A stretch of 10,800 nucleotides of DNA, taken from Phycisphaerae bacterium (GTDB lineage Bacteria; Planctomycetota; Phycisphaerae; Sedimentisphaerales; Anaerohalosphaeraceae). A model generated the notes under the pieces. It was not told the DNA's origin, did no database searches, and worked only from the letters and a program-made list of their open reading frames with translations. Shown here piece after piece: positions 1-7,328 of this stretch (position 1 is the stretch's first letter; every line of letters begins with the position of its first letter). Where the stretch lies: the NCBI GenBank assembly GCA_021736615.1, contig JAIPFN010000201.1, positions 1 to 10,800 of the forward strand. Reading direction: 5' to 3'. The translations under genes and the position numbers were made by a program.

Positions 1-1
1 A

Positions 2-100
2 AGAAAAAAAGTAAAATCCTCCACCGAAAAAAAGAGTATTTTTTCTCGGTTGCATCAGATATTAAAGGTTAAAACGGAAGCACAACGAGCCACCTTATAA
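2..100 (+). other. Possible C-terminal tail of a gene entering from the left
   Basis: One plus-strand frame is open from base 2 to a TAA at 98-100. It reads as a basic 32-residue tail that starts RKKVKSSTEKK and ends in KTEAQRATL. Another plus frame is also open to base 72, and the region is AT-rich, so a stretch this long can occur by chance. A weak hairpin (CCGA plus six A, 24-33, against six T plus CTCGG, 39-49, one bulged base) lies inside it. The call is very tentative; the flanking sequence to the left would settle it. Confidence 0.15.
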
Positions 101-160
101 AAAAACTTTTTTGGTCTTGACAACGGGGAGTACTTTAAATCCACTAAAACATAATTTTAC

Positions 161-187
161 AGCTTTTGATAATCCGAGTCAAAAGCT
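161..187. repeat. Perfect 9-bp inverted repeat, operator-like
   Basis: Arms AGCTTTTGA (161-169) and TCAAAAGCT (179-187) are exact reverse complements around a 9-base spacer. The centre lies about 310 bp upstream of the rhamnosidase start. It could be a binding site for a dimeric regulator. A terminator for an upstream gene is less likely, because the loop is long, the stem is AT-rich and no T-run follows directly. Function is not known. Confidence 0.4.
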
Positions 188-384
188 ATATCATTATTTA
201 GATATTTTTTTGTATATTTTTAACTTCGACTAATTCATTCAGATACGCAACTAATTATCTCCGGATAACTTGTTAGTTTGGTGCAGGTAATAAATAATCT
301 CTAATTTATCACTGCTGTCGGGCAATATGATTCAATGTAATTGCAATATAACCTGACAAGGAATCGTTGAATTATACGTAATGC

Positions 385-412
385 TTGACCTTGTGAGATA
401 TTTTGTTATCGT
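385..412 (+). promoter_or_regulatory. Tentative sigma70 promoter for the GH78 gene
   Basis: TTGACC (385-390) is one base off the -35 consensus. A 16-base spacer separates it from TATCGT (407-412), which matches the -10 consensus at four of six positions. A start near 419 would give a 5' leader of roughly 65 nt before the ATG at 486. The -10 is weak, so this is only a candidate. Confidence 0.25.
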
Positions 413-485
413 AATGGCAAAGATCCCGGATGCCAATGCAAAGATTACTTAGCCCATAAAAACTTGTACTTAAGGAGTTTTATAG

Positions 486-2642
486 ATGAGAAACCGCTTT
501 AGCATACAGTTGCTGATTATTGTCATGTCTCTTATTATATGTCAAACTGTCTATGCCGATGCTAAGTCTCCCGATGGCCTGATGGTTGAATTGCTGACCG
601 GTCCCGCCGTTTCGGGCATTACCGATCCAACCCCGGAATTCAGCTGGATTTTGCATTCTTCAAGCAAAAACGATTCGCAGAAAGCTTACCGTATACTCGT
701 TTCCGCGGACCTGAAAAGCCTTGCCAGAGACTCTGCTGACATGTGGGATAGCGGGGTAGTCAATTCTGCTAACTCTATAAATGTATCCTATGCCGGCAAT
801 CCAATCCAATCTAACCAGTTCTATTATTGGAAAGTAAAGACATGGTGTAAGACTGGCGGCCAGAGCGAATGGTCCCACCCCATGATGTTTAAACCCGCCG
901 ACATTAGCGGTACCTACGCCACAACCAGATATCCCCTTGTCCAGACAGAGGTCGATCCGGTAAGTGTCGTCAAAAAGGGAGATTGCCGTTATCTAATCGA
1001 TTTTGGCAAGGTTGCATTCGGGTTTTTGCGGCTTGATCCCGGTGATCTGAAAAGTGATTGTGAAATAGAAGTTCATTTCGGGGAAAGGGGTAATGCTGAA
1101 GGCATCATCACTGATCTTGGCAGAACTACCGTTCGCTATTATAAAGTCACCCAGACGCTTAAAAAAGGCTCCGGTAAACTCGACATTCATACGCCAAAAG
1201 ACGGGCGAAATACTGGTGCCCGAGCCATCCACCTGCCGCCGGAATTCGGCATAGTCGCACCGTTCCGTTATATCGAACTGGTAAATTTCCCCGGCAAACT
1301 TACGAAAGATATGATCAAACAGATAGCTGTTCATTATCCGTTTAACGAAGGGGCCGCAAGTTTTAATTCATCCGATCAGGTACTAAACGACACCTGGGCA
1401 CTCTGCAAATACAGCATGAAAGCCACAAGCTTCTGCGGTGTATACATCGACGGTGACCGCGAGCGAATACCTTATGAAGCCGACGCCTACATCAACCAGC
1501 TTTCCCACTATGGCGTAGACCGCGAGTATACGCTTGCCCGTTACAGCCATGAGTATCTTTTAGAAAATCCCACCTGGCCGACCGAATGGAAGCAGCACTC
1601 GGTTTTGATGGCTTATGCAGATTGGATATATACCGGCAATACGGAGTCGCTGGCGGCTAATTACAAAATTCTGAAAACACAGAAGACGCTTGAATTTTTC
1701 GCAGGTAAAGACGGACTGCTAAAAACCGACTGGCGCAGGCGCAAGGACAAACCAGACCGCGACATTGTCGACTGGCCGCCAAGTGAGCGAGACGGCTATG
1801 CATTTACGGAAATTAATACTGTCGTAAATGCGTTTCATTATAAAACGCTTGTACAGATGTCAGAGATTGCATTGGCGCTAGGCAAATTTGATGACTCTAA
1901 AGAGTACGTAAAGAAAGCTAGCGATTTTAAGGATGTATTCAATAGAACGCTATTTGATAAAAAGCAGGGGCTTTATGTCGATGGCGTTGGTACCGGTCAC
2001 ACTTCACTTCATGCGAATATGTTCCCGCTGGCGTTCGGGCTGGTTCCGAAAGACAGGCAAAAGAAGGTGGCTGATTTTGTAGTATCAAAGGGTATGGCGT
2101 GCAGTGTTTACGGTGCTCAGTATTTGATGGAGGGTTTGTATGAGGCGGGGCGAGATGATGCGGCAATGAAGCTTTTAACCTCTAAAGACATTCGAAGCTG
2201 GTACAACATGCTCCGCGTAGGTTCGACGATTACACTTGAAGCCTGGGACAACAAATTCAAACCAAACCAGGACTGGAATCACGCCTGGGGTGCTGTTCCC
2301 GGAAACATTATCCCAAGGTACTTGATGGGTGTTCGTCCTATCGAGCCAGGTTTCGCAAAGGTTCTGATCCAACCCCAACCGGCTTTGCTTAAAAACGCGA
2401 CCGCCGCCATCCCGACAATACGCGGAACTGTTACCGTCTCATTCGACAACAAATCGAATGGCCCGTTTACTTTGAAAGTAGACATCCCCGCAAATATGAT
2501 TGCACGGATAGGACTGCCGACAGGAAATAGCCAGAGCAAAACTATAACAGTAGACGGAACAAAAGTAGAGGCAAAGCTAAAAGACGAATACCTGTTCATA
2601 GATGAAATAGGCAGCGGAACCCACACGCTCATCCGCCAATAA
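486..2642 (+). CDS. Secreted alpha-L-rhamnosidase-like glycoside hydrolase (GH78 type)
   Basis: This is probably an exported inverting glycosidase that removes terminal alpha-L-rhamnose from plant or algal polysaccharides or glycosides. The start at 486 has a strong AAGGAG (472-477) eight bases upstream. Residues 1-24 form a signal peptide (hydrophobic 8-19, cleavage probably after VYA). A fibronectin-like module with DPTPEFSW (47-54) spans about 30-135. A beta-sandwich with DFGKVAFGFL (172-181) follows, then an (alpha/alpha)6 barrel at about 290-620 and a C-terminal beta domain at about 630-718. IDGDRERIPYEADAY (321-335) aligns with the GH78 acid motif and makes E326 the likely general acid. 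TLEAWD (583-588) supplies E585 as likely general base, followed by WNHAWGAVPG (597-606). At 718 residues it is shorter than many GH78 enzymes, which often run 900-1100. GH78 members with this DGDRER variant are common; the exact substrate is not shown. It converges with the next gene. Confidence 0.85.
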   Translation: MRNRFSIQLLIIVMSLIICQTVYADAKSPDGLMVELLTGPAVSGITDPTPEFSWILHSSSKNDSQKAYRILVSADLKSLARDSADMWDSGVVNSANSINVSYAGNPIQSNQFYYWKVKTWCKTGGQSEWSHPMMFKPADISGTYATTRYPLVQTEVDPVSVVKKGDCRYLIDFGKVAFGFLRLDPGDLKSDCEIEVHFGERGNAEGIITDLGRTTVRYYKVTQTLKKGSGKLDIHTPKDGRNTGARAIHLPPEFGIVAPFRYIELVNFPGKLTKDMIKQIAVHYPFNEGAASFNSSDQVLNDTWALCKYSMKATSFCGVYIDGDRERIPYEADAYINQLSHYGVDREYTLARYSHEYLLENPTWPTEWKQHSVLMAYADWIYTGNTESLAANYKILKTQKTLEFFAGKDGLLKTDWRRRKDKPDRDIVDWPPSERDGYAFTEINTVVNAFHYKTLVQMSEIALALGKFDDSKEYVKKASDFKDVFNRTLFDKKQGLYVDGVGTGHTSLHANMFPLAFGLVPKDRQKKVADFVVSKGMACSVYGAQYLMEGLYEAGRDDAAMKLLTSKDIRSWYNMLRVGSTITLEAWDNKFKPNQDWNHAWGAVPGNIIPRYLMGVRPIEPGFAKVLIQPQPALLKNATAAIPTIRGTVTVSFDNKSNGPFTLKVDIPANMIARIGLPTGNSQSKTITVDGTKVEAKLKDEYLFIDEIGSGTHTLIRQ

Positions 2643-2649
2643 ACACTGC

Positions 2650-3537
2650 TTACATTTTGTTTTTGTTTTTGCAGAATGTCTCTTCTGTGATCCCTGTGTT
2701 TAATTTCAGGTCAGAAAACGCATAGCTGCCGTAAAGTTTTCCGCTGCGGTCGTAAAAGACCAGTGCCAGCGGCAAAATGTGTTTCGTATCGAAGTGTATT
2801 ATTATCTTTCGGTATATGCAATTGTGGCCTTGGAAAGTCGCTTCCATAGCGACCGTCTCGCGGCCGTAGACATTTCCCTTACCCAGGTATCTCGACTTCA
2901 TGGACCGGCAGCTTTGTGCTTCTGTAAAAACTTTATGCAGATAGATCATGTTCCTGTAGAATCCGAATTCGTCGGCAGTCTTCAGACTGCCTTTTAGGGC
3001 CTCTTCGCACTTGGGTTTGCGTTTAACCGATTTAATCCATGCAAAAACACCTGTCGGATGAACATACATGTTATTGTTTTCTTTGCCTTCGACGTACAGG
3101 AGTTTGTCGATTGTCACGGCGTTTTTTTCCCACTTCATCAGCAGCGAATACGGCTCATCTCTGAACCAGAAAGCTATCTCCTGCGGTTTGATCAGTTTGC
3201 CGTCGATCCTTTCCTGTTTGTGAAGAACAGCCGTATAGTCCTTAATATTCCGGTCATAAAGTGCCATACTCCATTCGAGCAGCTCAATATGGTCGGTTTT
3301 GGCCAACTCTATCAGCCGCTCTGCCGACGGCGAAGCTGGAGCGGCATTTCTTGCGGCATTTCGTAAACTCTTTTCATCTCTGCGATTGCCCGGAATACCT
3401 GACCCGCTCGCAAAACACATTGACGCAAATATCAACATCACCGTAAGTAAAAGCAAAAAAGTGCCTTCACGCCCAGCCCTGCACGATTTGTCAATATAGT
3501 AATTATTCGCTATTATTATATTTTTCATGGTATACAT
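2650..3537 (-). CDS. Exported DUF1571 family protein
   Basis: This is a 295-residue protein of unknown biochemical role. After a basic N-terminal stretch, residues 26-43 are a hydrophobic export signal with likely cleavage after CFA. The DUF1571 core begins near residue 85. DYTAVLHKQERIDGKL (100-115), the FRDEPYSLLMKW stretch (125-136) and LLYVEGKENNNMYVH (146-160) match the family pattern of a 'Y-T-x-x-x-x-K-Q-E-R' strand, an 'F-R-x-x-P-x-S' strand and a 'YVEGKN' turn. The tail after residue 280 is short and polar. The family is frequent in planctomycetes and has an envelope or periplasmic location; a lipid-carrier-like role is speculation. The first ATG (3535-3537) is preferred because GGGGGTGA lies just upstream (3541-3548); an ATG three codons later is possible. 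The gene faces the rhamnosidase gene tail to tail with a 7-bp gap and no visible terminator between them. Confidence 0.75.
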   Translation of the reverse strand: MYTMKNIIIANNYYIDKSCRAGREGTFLLLLTVMLIFASMCFASGSGIPGNRRDEKSLRNAARNAAPASPSAERLIELAKTDHIELLEWSMALYDRNIKDYTAVLHKQERIDGKLIKPQEIAFWFRDEPYSLLMKWEKNAVTIDKLLYVEGKENNNMYVHPTGVFAWIKSVKRKPKCEEALKGSLKTADEFGFYRNMIYLHKVFTEAQSCRSMKSRYLGKGNVYGRETVAMEATFQGHNCIYRKIIIHFDTKHILPLALVFYDRSGKLYGSYAFSDLKLNTGITEETFCKNKNKM

Positions 3538-3566
3538 CAGTCACCCCCACTGAAAGATTCAAGTAA

Positions 3567-3584
3567 TTTGTATACGTTTACAAA
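3567..3584 (-). promoter_or_regulatory. LacI/CcpA-like operator upstream of the DUF1571 gene
   Basis: Read on the minus strand the site is TTTGTAAACGTATACAAA. This is an 18-bp palindrome with central CG, and its half-sites agree at eight of nine positions. The inner part fits the cre consensus WTGNAANCGNWWNCAW at every defined position. It lies 30-47 bp upstream of the start codon and 11 bases downstream of a TATATA element, where a bound repressor would cover the transcription start. The sequence match is direct; the identity of the regulator (a LacI-family protein) is inference. No such regulator is in the window. Confidence 0.5.
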
Positions 3585-3595
3585 TGCCGGAAAGT

Positions 3596-3601
3596 TATAT
3601 A
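3596..3601 (-). promoter_or_regulatory. Probable -10 element of the DUF1571 gene
   Basis: Read on the minus strand this is TATATA, followed by AC. It would place the transcription start near 3588, at the edge of the operator palindrome. No good -35 hexamer sits 16-18 bases upstream, although a T-rich stretch does. This may mean a weak or activator-assisted promoter. Confidence 0.3.
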
Positions 3602-3839
3602 AATTTTCTAAAAAATAAAAATTAGCAATTTTCAATATGCGTACCCAATTTTGATTAATTCTCAGGTACTACCCCCCCGATTGGTTCGTTTGTTAATGTA
3701 CTTGAGTTTGTGCGGGATGTTCGTATGCCATTTTCAAAAAAGTGTATTTTACCGCCTATGCAGGATTTGCCGGATGCAATGAATAAAGGGCCTGTCCAGA
3801 TTAGAAAAGGCTGGTTCCTCCCCAAACTCCACTAAAGCC
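3602..3839. other. Intergenic stretch with one doubtful 36-codon reading frame
   Basis: Between the DUF1571 promoter and the mnmG stop there is no convincing gene. A plus-strand frame from ATG 3725 to TAA 3835 encodes 36 residues beginning MPFSKKCILPPM and ending GWFLPKLH, with only a weak GGG upstream. I do not recognise it, and it could be a gene relic or chance. A run of seven C (3672-3678) is the only homopolymer of note. No clear terminator for mnmG is visible here. Confidence 0.3.
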
Positions 3840-5654
3840 CTAAGCTTTATGCCTGGCTAATTCTACCTGCAGTACGCTGATATCGGCCGGTGTTATTCCG
3901 CCTATCCTGCTTGCCTGTCCGAGCGTTGCCGGGCGAAACTGGATCAGTTTTCCACGGGCCTCGTTGCTAAGGTGTTTTACCGAGTTGTAATCGATCTCGT
4001 CGGGCAGTTTGATCTTTTCGAGGTTCTTGAAACTTTCGATCTGTTTAAACTGTCTCTTTAAATAGCCCTCGTAAGTTGCGTCGATGACCGCTGCTTCGAT
4101 GACATCGCCTCGCAGGTTCATCGCCTTAACTTCGTCGACCTGGCAAAGTGTACCGGCCAGCGGGTTTTCAGTTTGCTTTAACTGCTGCCACAGGGTCAGC
4201 CCTTTGTTTCGGGTCGCCTTAAGATACTTCTCAAGTTCGGCAATACCGTCAACCTTTTCCATAAACCGCCGCCATCGCGTATCATCGACCAGCCCTATCT
4301 GACGGCCTATCGAGGTGAGTCTTCTGTCGGCATTGTCGCTTCGCAGTGTCAGGCGGTACTCGGCACGAGAGGTGAACATGCGGTACGGCTCGTTGATCTC
4401 CTTGGTCAGCAGGTCATCTATCAGAACACCGATATAAGCTTCATCACGGTCCAGAACAAAAGCGTCCATTCCGGCGATTTTACGTGCGGCGTTTACTCCT
4501 GCTACCAGGCCCTGTCCGGCGGCTTCTTCGTATCCGCTGGTGCCGTTAATCTGACCGGCCAGGAAAAGCCCTTCGACTTTTCTGGTTTCAAGATTCTGAC
4601 GAAGCTGCCTTGCCGGCGCATAGTCGTACTCTATCGCGTATGCATAAGTGGTGATCTTTGCGTTTTCCGTTCCCGGCAGCAGCCGGATCATATCATCCTG
4701 AACGTCTTCCGGCACAGAGGTGCTTATTCCATTACAGTAGATCGTTGTGCCCGCGCTGTCCTCGGGTTCAAGATGAACCATATGTCTTTCTTTGTCGGCA
4801 AAACGCATTATTTTTGTTTCGATGCTCGGGCAATACCTCGGACCGGTCGATTGTATTTGCCCGCTGTACATCGGAGCACGGTCAAGGTTGGCTTTTAGCA
4901 AATCGTGGATTGCCTTGTTGGTATAAGTGATCCAGCAGGGCACCTGCGGACGGTCGATACTGTCGTTCAAGAACGAAAATGGTTTTGGTATCTCGTCGCC
5001 GGGCTGTTCTTCCAACGCTTCGTAGTCGACTGTCGTTCCGTCGAGTCTTGCAGGCGTTCCGGTTTTTAACCTGCCCAGTTCGATCCCAAGTTTTTTCAGG
5101 CTCTCGCTAAGTGCATTGCTAGCCGGTTCACCGATGCGTCCGCCTTGCCACTGTTTGTCGCCGGTGTGCATAAGCCCGCGCAAAAACGTGCCCGCTGTCA
5201 CAATAACGGTCTTGCAGGCGTATTCAGTTCCGTCTGTAAGTCTGACGCCTGTGACCTTTGAATCTTCTGTGAGAATCTCTGCGGCTTCACCTTCGACTAT
5301 TGTCAGTCTTTCGGTCTCTTCAAGCCTTTTGCGGATATAGTCTTTGTATTTATATTTATCGGCTTGTGCGCGTGGGCTTTGAACGGCAGCCCCTTTGGAA
5401 CTGTTGAGATGGCGAAACTGTATGCCCGTTTCGTCAATAGCCTCACCCATGATCCCGCCGAGCGCATCAATCTCCCGAACGATCTGCCCCTTGGCAAGCC
5501 CCCCGATAGCCGGGTTACAGCTAAGCTTGCCGATAGTCTCGACACTCATAGTTATCAGCAGAGTATCAGCCCCAAGCCTAGCAGCCGAATGAGCAGCTTC
5601 GGCCCCGGCATGACCGCCGCCTATTACAATACAATCGAAACCTTGCTCTGTCAT
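3840..5654 (-). CDS. mnmG: tRNA uridine-5-carboxymethylaminomethyl(34) synthesis enzyme MnmG (GidA)
   Basis: MnmG is the FAD-dependent partner of MnmE. Together they install the carboxymethylaminomethyl (or aminomethyl) group on C5 of wobble uridine 34 in certain tRNAs, using methylene-tetrahydrofolate and NADH in the cytoplasm. The N-terminus carries the dinucleotide-binding motif GGGHAG (12-17). KLSCNPAIGGLAKG follows, with the first conserved cysteine at C46. GPRYCPSIE (271-279) holds the second at C275; these correspond to E. coli C47 and C277. The FAD-contacting block GQINGTSGYEEA (367-378) and the helical MnmE/tRNA-binding C-terminus (about 530-600, with FRPATLGQASRIGG) are intact. At 604 residues it is slightly shorter than E. 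coli MnmG but complete. The start ATG overlaps the acpS stop (ATGA), which indicates translational coupling. No mnmE, rsmG or parA/B genes are nearby, so the classic origin-linked arrangement is not seen. Confidence 0.97.
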   Translation of the reverse strand: MTEQGFDCIVIGGGHAGAEAAHSAARLGADTLLITMSVETIGKLSCNPAIGGLAKGQIVREIDALGGIMGEAIDETGIQFRHLNSSKGAAVQSPRAQADKYKYKDYIRKRLEETERLTIVEGEAAEILTEDSKVTGVRLTDGTEYACKTVIVTAGTFLRGLMHTGDKQWQGGRIGEPASNALSESLKKLGIELGRLKTGTPARLDGTTVDYEALEEQPGDEIPKPFSFLNDSIDRPQVPCWITYTNKAIHDLLKANLDRAPMYSGQIQSTGPRYCPSIETKIMRFADKERHMVHLEPEDSAGTTIYCNGISTSVPEDVQDDMIRLLPGTENAKITTYAYAIEYDYAPARQLRQNLETRKVEGLFLAGQINGTSGYEEAAGQGLVAGVNAARKIAGMDAFVLDRDEAYIGVLIDDLLTKEINEPYRMFTSRAEYRLTLRSDNADRRLTSIGRQIGLVDDTRWRRFMEKVDGIAELEKYLKATRNKGLTLWQQLKQTENPLAGTLCQVDEVKAMNLRGDVIEAAVIDATYEGYLKRQFKQIESFKNLEKIKLPDEIDYNSVKHLSNEARGKLIQFRPATLGQASRIGGITPADISVLQVELARHKA

Positions 5655-6040
5655 GTTACATCTCTAAGTGCTACCACCGATGCTATCGCAAAGTTCGCTG
5701 TGTGTGTTATGCTCAGGGTTAGCTCCTCTATCCCTGCTTCGTCGGCGATTCGTTTTACTTCGCCGGTTATTTCCACTATCGGCTGGCCGAGCGGGTTGTT
5801 TACCACCTCTATATCTGTCCAGGCGATATTTCCCCGCCACCCTGTTCCGATCAGTTTCAGCACAGCCTCTTTGGCGGCGAATCTTCCGGCTAGTTTTTCG
5901 ACCCTATTCTTGACGGAGTTTGCGTCGGCCTGCTCGCGTTTGGTGAATACACGGTCAAGGAACCGCTCGTCGTGCTTGTCCATCAAAGCCTCGATACGAG
6001 GGAAGTCTACTAGGTCAATACCATGTGCGATTATTTTCAT
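5651..6040 (-). CDS. acpS: Holo-[acyl-carrier-protein] synthase AcpS
   Basis: AcpS moves the 4'-phosphopantetheine group of coenzyme A onto the conserved serine of acyl carrier protein, which activates it for fatty acid synthesis. The 129 residues are the usual length. The Mg-binding aspartate lies in HGIDLVDFPRI (D9), and the second signature GRFAAKEAVLKLIGTG (52-67) supplies K57 and E58. LSITHTANFAIASVVA (109-124) is the typical last strand pair, in which many homologues read SxSHxxxxA; here threonine replaces the second serine. The gene starts 20 bp after the PPIase stop. Its ribosome binding site, AAAGG (minus strand, 6052-6056), lies inside a heptamer repeat. It overlaps mnmG by 4 bp. 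Confidence 0.95.
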   Translation of the reverse strand: MKIIAHGIDLVDFPRIEALMDKHDERFLDRVFTKREQADANSVKNRVEKLAGRFAAKEAVLKLIGTGWRGNIAWTDIEVVNNPLGQPIVEITGEVKRIADEAGIEELTLSITHTANFAIASVVALRDVT

Positions 6041-6044
6041 ATTT

Positions 6045-6079
6045 TAATAGCCTTTGGCTTTTAGCCATTAGCCTTTAGC
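6045..6079. repeat. Five degenerate heptamer repeats between the PPIase gene and acpS
   Basis: Read on the plus strand the units are TAATAGC, CTTTGGC, TTTTAGC, CATTAGC and CTTTAGC, without gaps. On the coding (minus) strand they look like GCTAAAG or GCTAATG. The array encodes the last residues (KLKANG) and the stop codon of the PPIase gene. It then fills the 20-bp gap and gives the AAAGG ribosome binding site of acpS. The period of 7 is out of step with codons, so it is not a protein repeat. Confidence 0.65.
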
Positions 6080-7293
6080 TTTGTTATTATTTCGAAGGCT
6101 TGCTTTAGGCAATAGTCTGTAAATACGTCAAGGTCCTTTACGTTGGCCTGCTCAACTATTTCGGTGAAAAGTTTATTGTATTCCTCTCGCTGGGCGATAA
6201 GCCTTAGTTCCGATTCGATCCTGCCCTGCACCTCCGTAAACGCGACGGTTCCGCCAACACGCTTATCTTCGAGCTTCATAATAAAGACGTGCCCGTCCGT
6301 CTCGATAACGTCCGGATCGTCGCCTGCTTCCATTTTCTCAGCTGCTTTTTCCAGTACGTCTAAAGGTTCTGCCAGCGAGCCTACTGACCAGTCGGGCCAG
6401 AGTCCCCCGGTATTTTTCCCGACCCCGTGTGAGTTTGTCTCGGCGAGTTTGCCGAAATCCTCTCCTGCCTTTATTCGTTCGAGGAGTTCTTTGCCCTTAC
6501 GCAGGGCGGCCTGTTTTCTGGATTCGCCGTTTTCGACTTTGATCTCATCTGAGGTAAGTTTGTCCGGCTGGATGTCGATAACACGCATTTTCAGCCTGGA
6601 GTCCCAGATGAAATTCGGATCATTCTCTGCAATATACTCATTATACCTGGCTACCATGTCGCCGTGGGAGATTGGTATATCTCTCTTAATTTTCTTGGAT
6701 ATGTACATTTGTGTCATGATGAACTTCTTTTGAAACTCGGTGAAATCTTTCCAGTCTGAGATCCCCAGTTTCATTGCCTTGAACGCCGATTCGGCGCGGG
6801 CGCGGTTATGTCCGTATTTAGCCAGATGCTTGTTAGCTTCCTTCTCTGCGGCCTTTTCGAGGATTTCATCGATATTTGACGGAGCGTTCTTTTTTGCCAG
6901 TTTATAAACCAGTACGTCGCTTACCTTGCTCATTACGATCTGGCTGACAACCGGTTTGGCTTTTTCGTAAAAATTGTCATATATGTTTTTCATGTCATCT
7001 TTCCCATATTCGGCATCCCCCCCACGCTTGACATATATCGCAAGTATGGCCATTGGGGTTAAAGCTTCGAGAACCGGCTCGTTGTTTACGATCTCGTTGG
7101 CGGTAATCGTCTCGCCCATGATCGACAGGGTAACTCCCCCCGAAGGTTCCGGAAGACCTTCCACCTTGGCATAGGGCATCTTTGAAATTTCTTCTTCAGT
7201 AAATTTACCGTATTCCCGCTCCTTAAATCTGCATCCGCCAATAATGACTGCAAAAACGACGGAAAAAACCGTAATCATACAATAAGATCGCAT
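6061..7293 (-). CDS. Lipoprotein peptidyl-prolyl cis-trans isomerase, parvulin (PpiC/SurA-like) type
   Basis: This is probably a periplasmic, membrane-anchored folding chaperone with a rotamase domain. I take the ATG at 7291-7293 (410 residues) as the start. It has GGAG five bases upstream and produces a lipoprotein signal, with hydrophobic residues 6-18 and lipobox IGGC with C21. A longer frame to 7371 would put 26 extra residues before the signal peptide and has no ribosome binding site. Residues about 94-225 are helical and charged, SurA-N-like. About 232-345 is the parvulin domain: RLKMRVIDI, then AGEDFGKLAETNSHG, the turn TGGLWPDWSVG, then VIETDGHVFIMKLEDKR. A helical tail follows. It is the first gene of the probable operon with acpS and mnmG. 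The substrate proteins are not known. Confidence 0.82.
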   Translation of the reverse strand: MRSYCMITVFSVVFAVIIGGCRFKEREYGKFTEEEISKMPYAKVEGLPEPSGGVTLSIMGETITANEIVNNEPVLEALTPMAILAIYVKRGGDAEYGKDDMKNIYDNFYEKAKPVVSQIVMSKVSDVLVYKLAKKNAPSNIDEILEKAAEKEANKHLAKYGHNRARAESAFKAMKLGISDWKDFTEFQKKFIMTQMYISKKIKRDIPISHGDMVARYNEYIAENDPNFIWDSRLKMRVIDIQPDKLTSDEIKVENGESRKQAALRKGKELLERIKAGEDFGKLAETNSHGVGKNTGGLWPDWSVGSLAEPLDVLEKAAEKMEAGDDPDVIETDGHVFIMKLEDKRVGGTVAFTEVQGRIESELRLIAQREEYNKLFTEIVEQANVKDLDVFTDYCLKQAFEIITKLKANG

Positions 7294-7298
7294 TAAGA

Positions 7299-7302
7299 CT
7301 CC
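7299..7302 (-). promoter_or_regulatory. Ribosome binding site that decides the PPIase start
   Basis: GGAG on the minus strand sits five bases before the ATG at 7293. The upstream in-frame ATG at 7371 has no such site. Together with the lipobox this fixes the shorter protein. Confidence 0.65.
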
Positions 7303-7328
7303 GTAAACAATTATCAAATTAGTTCGGC

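Larger units (their letters stand above)
101..485 (+). other. AT-rich leader upstream of the rhamnosidase gene, no gene seen
   Basis: About 385 bases without a convincing reading frame lie before the GH78 gene. The stretch contains a perfect inverted repeat (161-187) and a tentative promoter (385-412), both listed separately. It also holds a hairpin at 249-278: outer arms AACTAA/TTAGTT, inner arms TTATC/GATAA around a TCCG loop, with a 4-base bulge on the 3' side. A TTGACA at 117-122 has no acceptable -10 at the right distance. The region may hold the control signals for the rhamnosidase gene. Confidence 0.5.

Noticed and set aside
1..55. Minus-strand frame from ATG at 55 running off the left edge
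   Set aside because: Only 18 codons are visible, with no ribosome binding site and a run of Phe from the A-rich tract. There is no support.
117..122. TTGACA as a -35 element upstream of the rhamnosidase gene
   Set aside because: No acceptable -10 hexamer occurs 16-18 bases downstream.
2640..2680. Terminator between the convergent rhamnosidase and DUF1571 genes
   Set aside because: The T-rich stretch has no stem before it, and it lies inside the coding end of the opposite gene.
3672..3678. Run of seven C as a phase-variation tract
   Set aside because: It is not inside a reading frame or a recognisable promoter spacer.
3840..5654. Chromosome origin near mnmG
   Set aside because: In some bacteria mnmG lies next to the origin. 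Here there are no dnaA, dnaN, rsmG or parAB genes, and no cluster of TTATNCACA boxes; only isolated TTATCAC-like words are seen.
5364..6047. 227-codon open frame on the plus strand across acpS and the mnmG start
   Set aside because: It lies antisense to two well-conserved genes with intact motifs, and its composition is Ser/Thr/Pro-rich as expected of a shadow frame.
6143..6733. 196-codon open frame on the plus strand
   Set aside because: It is antisense to the parvulin-domain gene. It is Ser-rich with no recognisable domain, so it is treated as a shadow.
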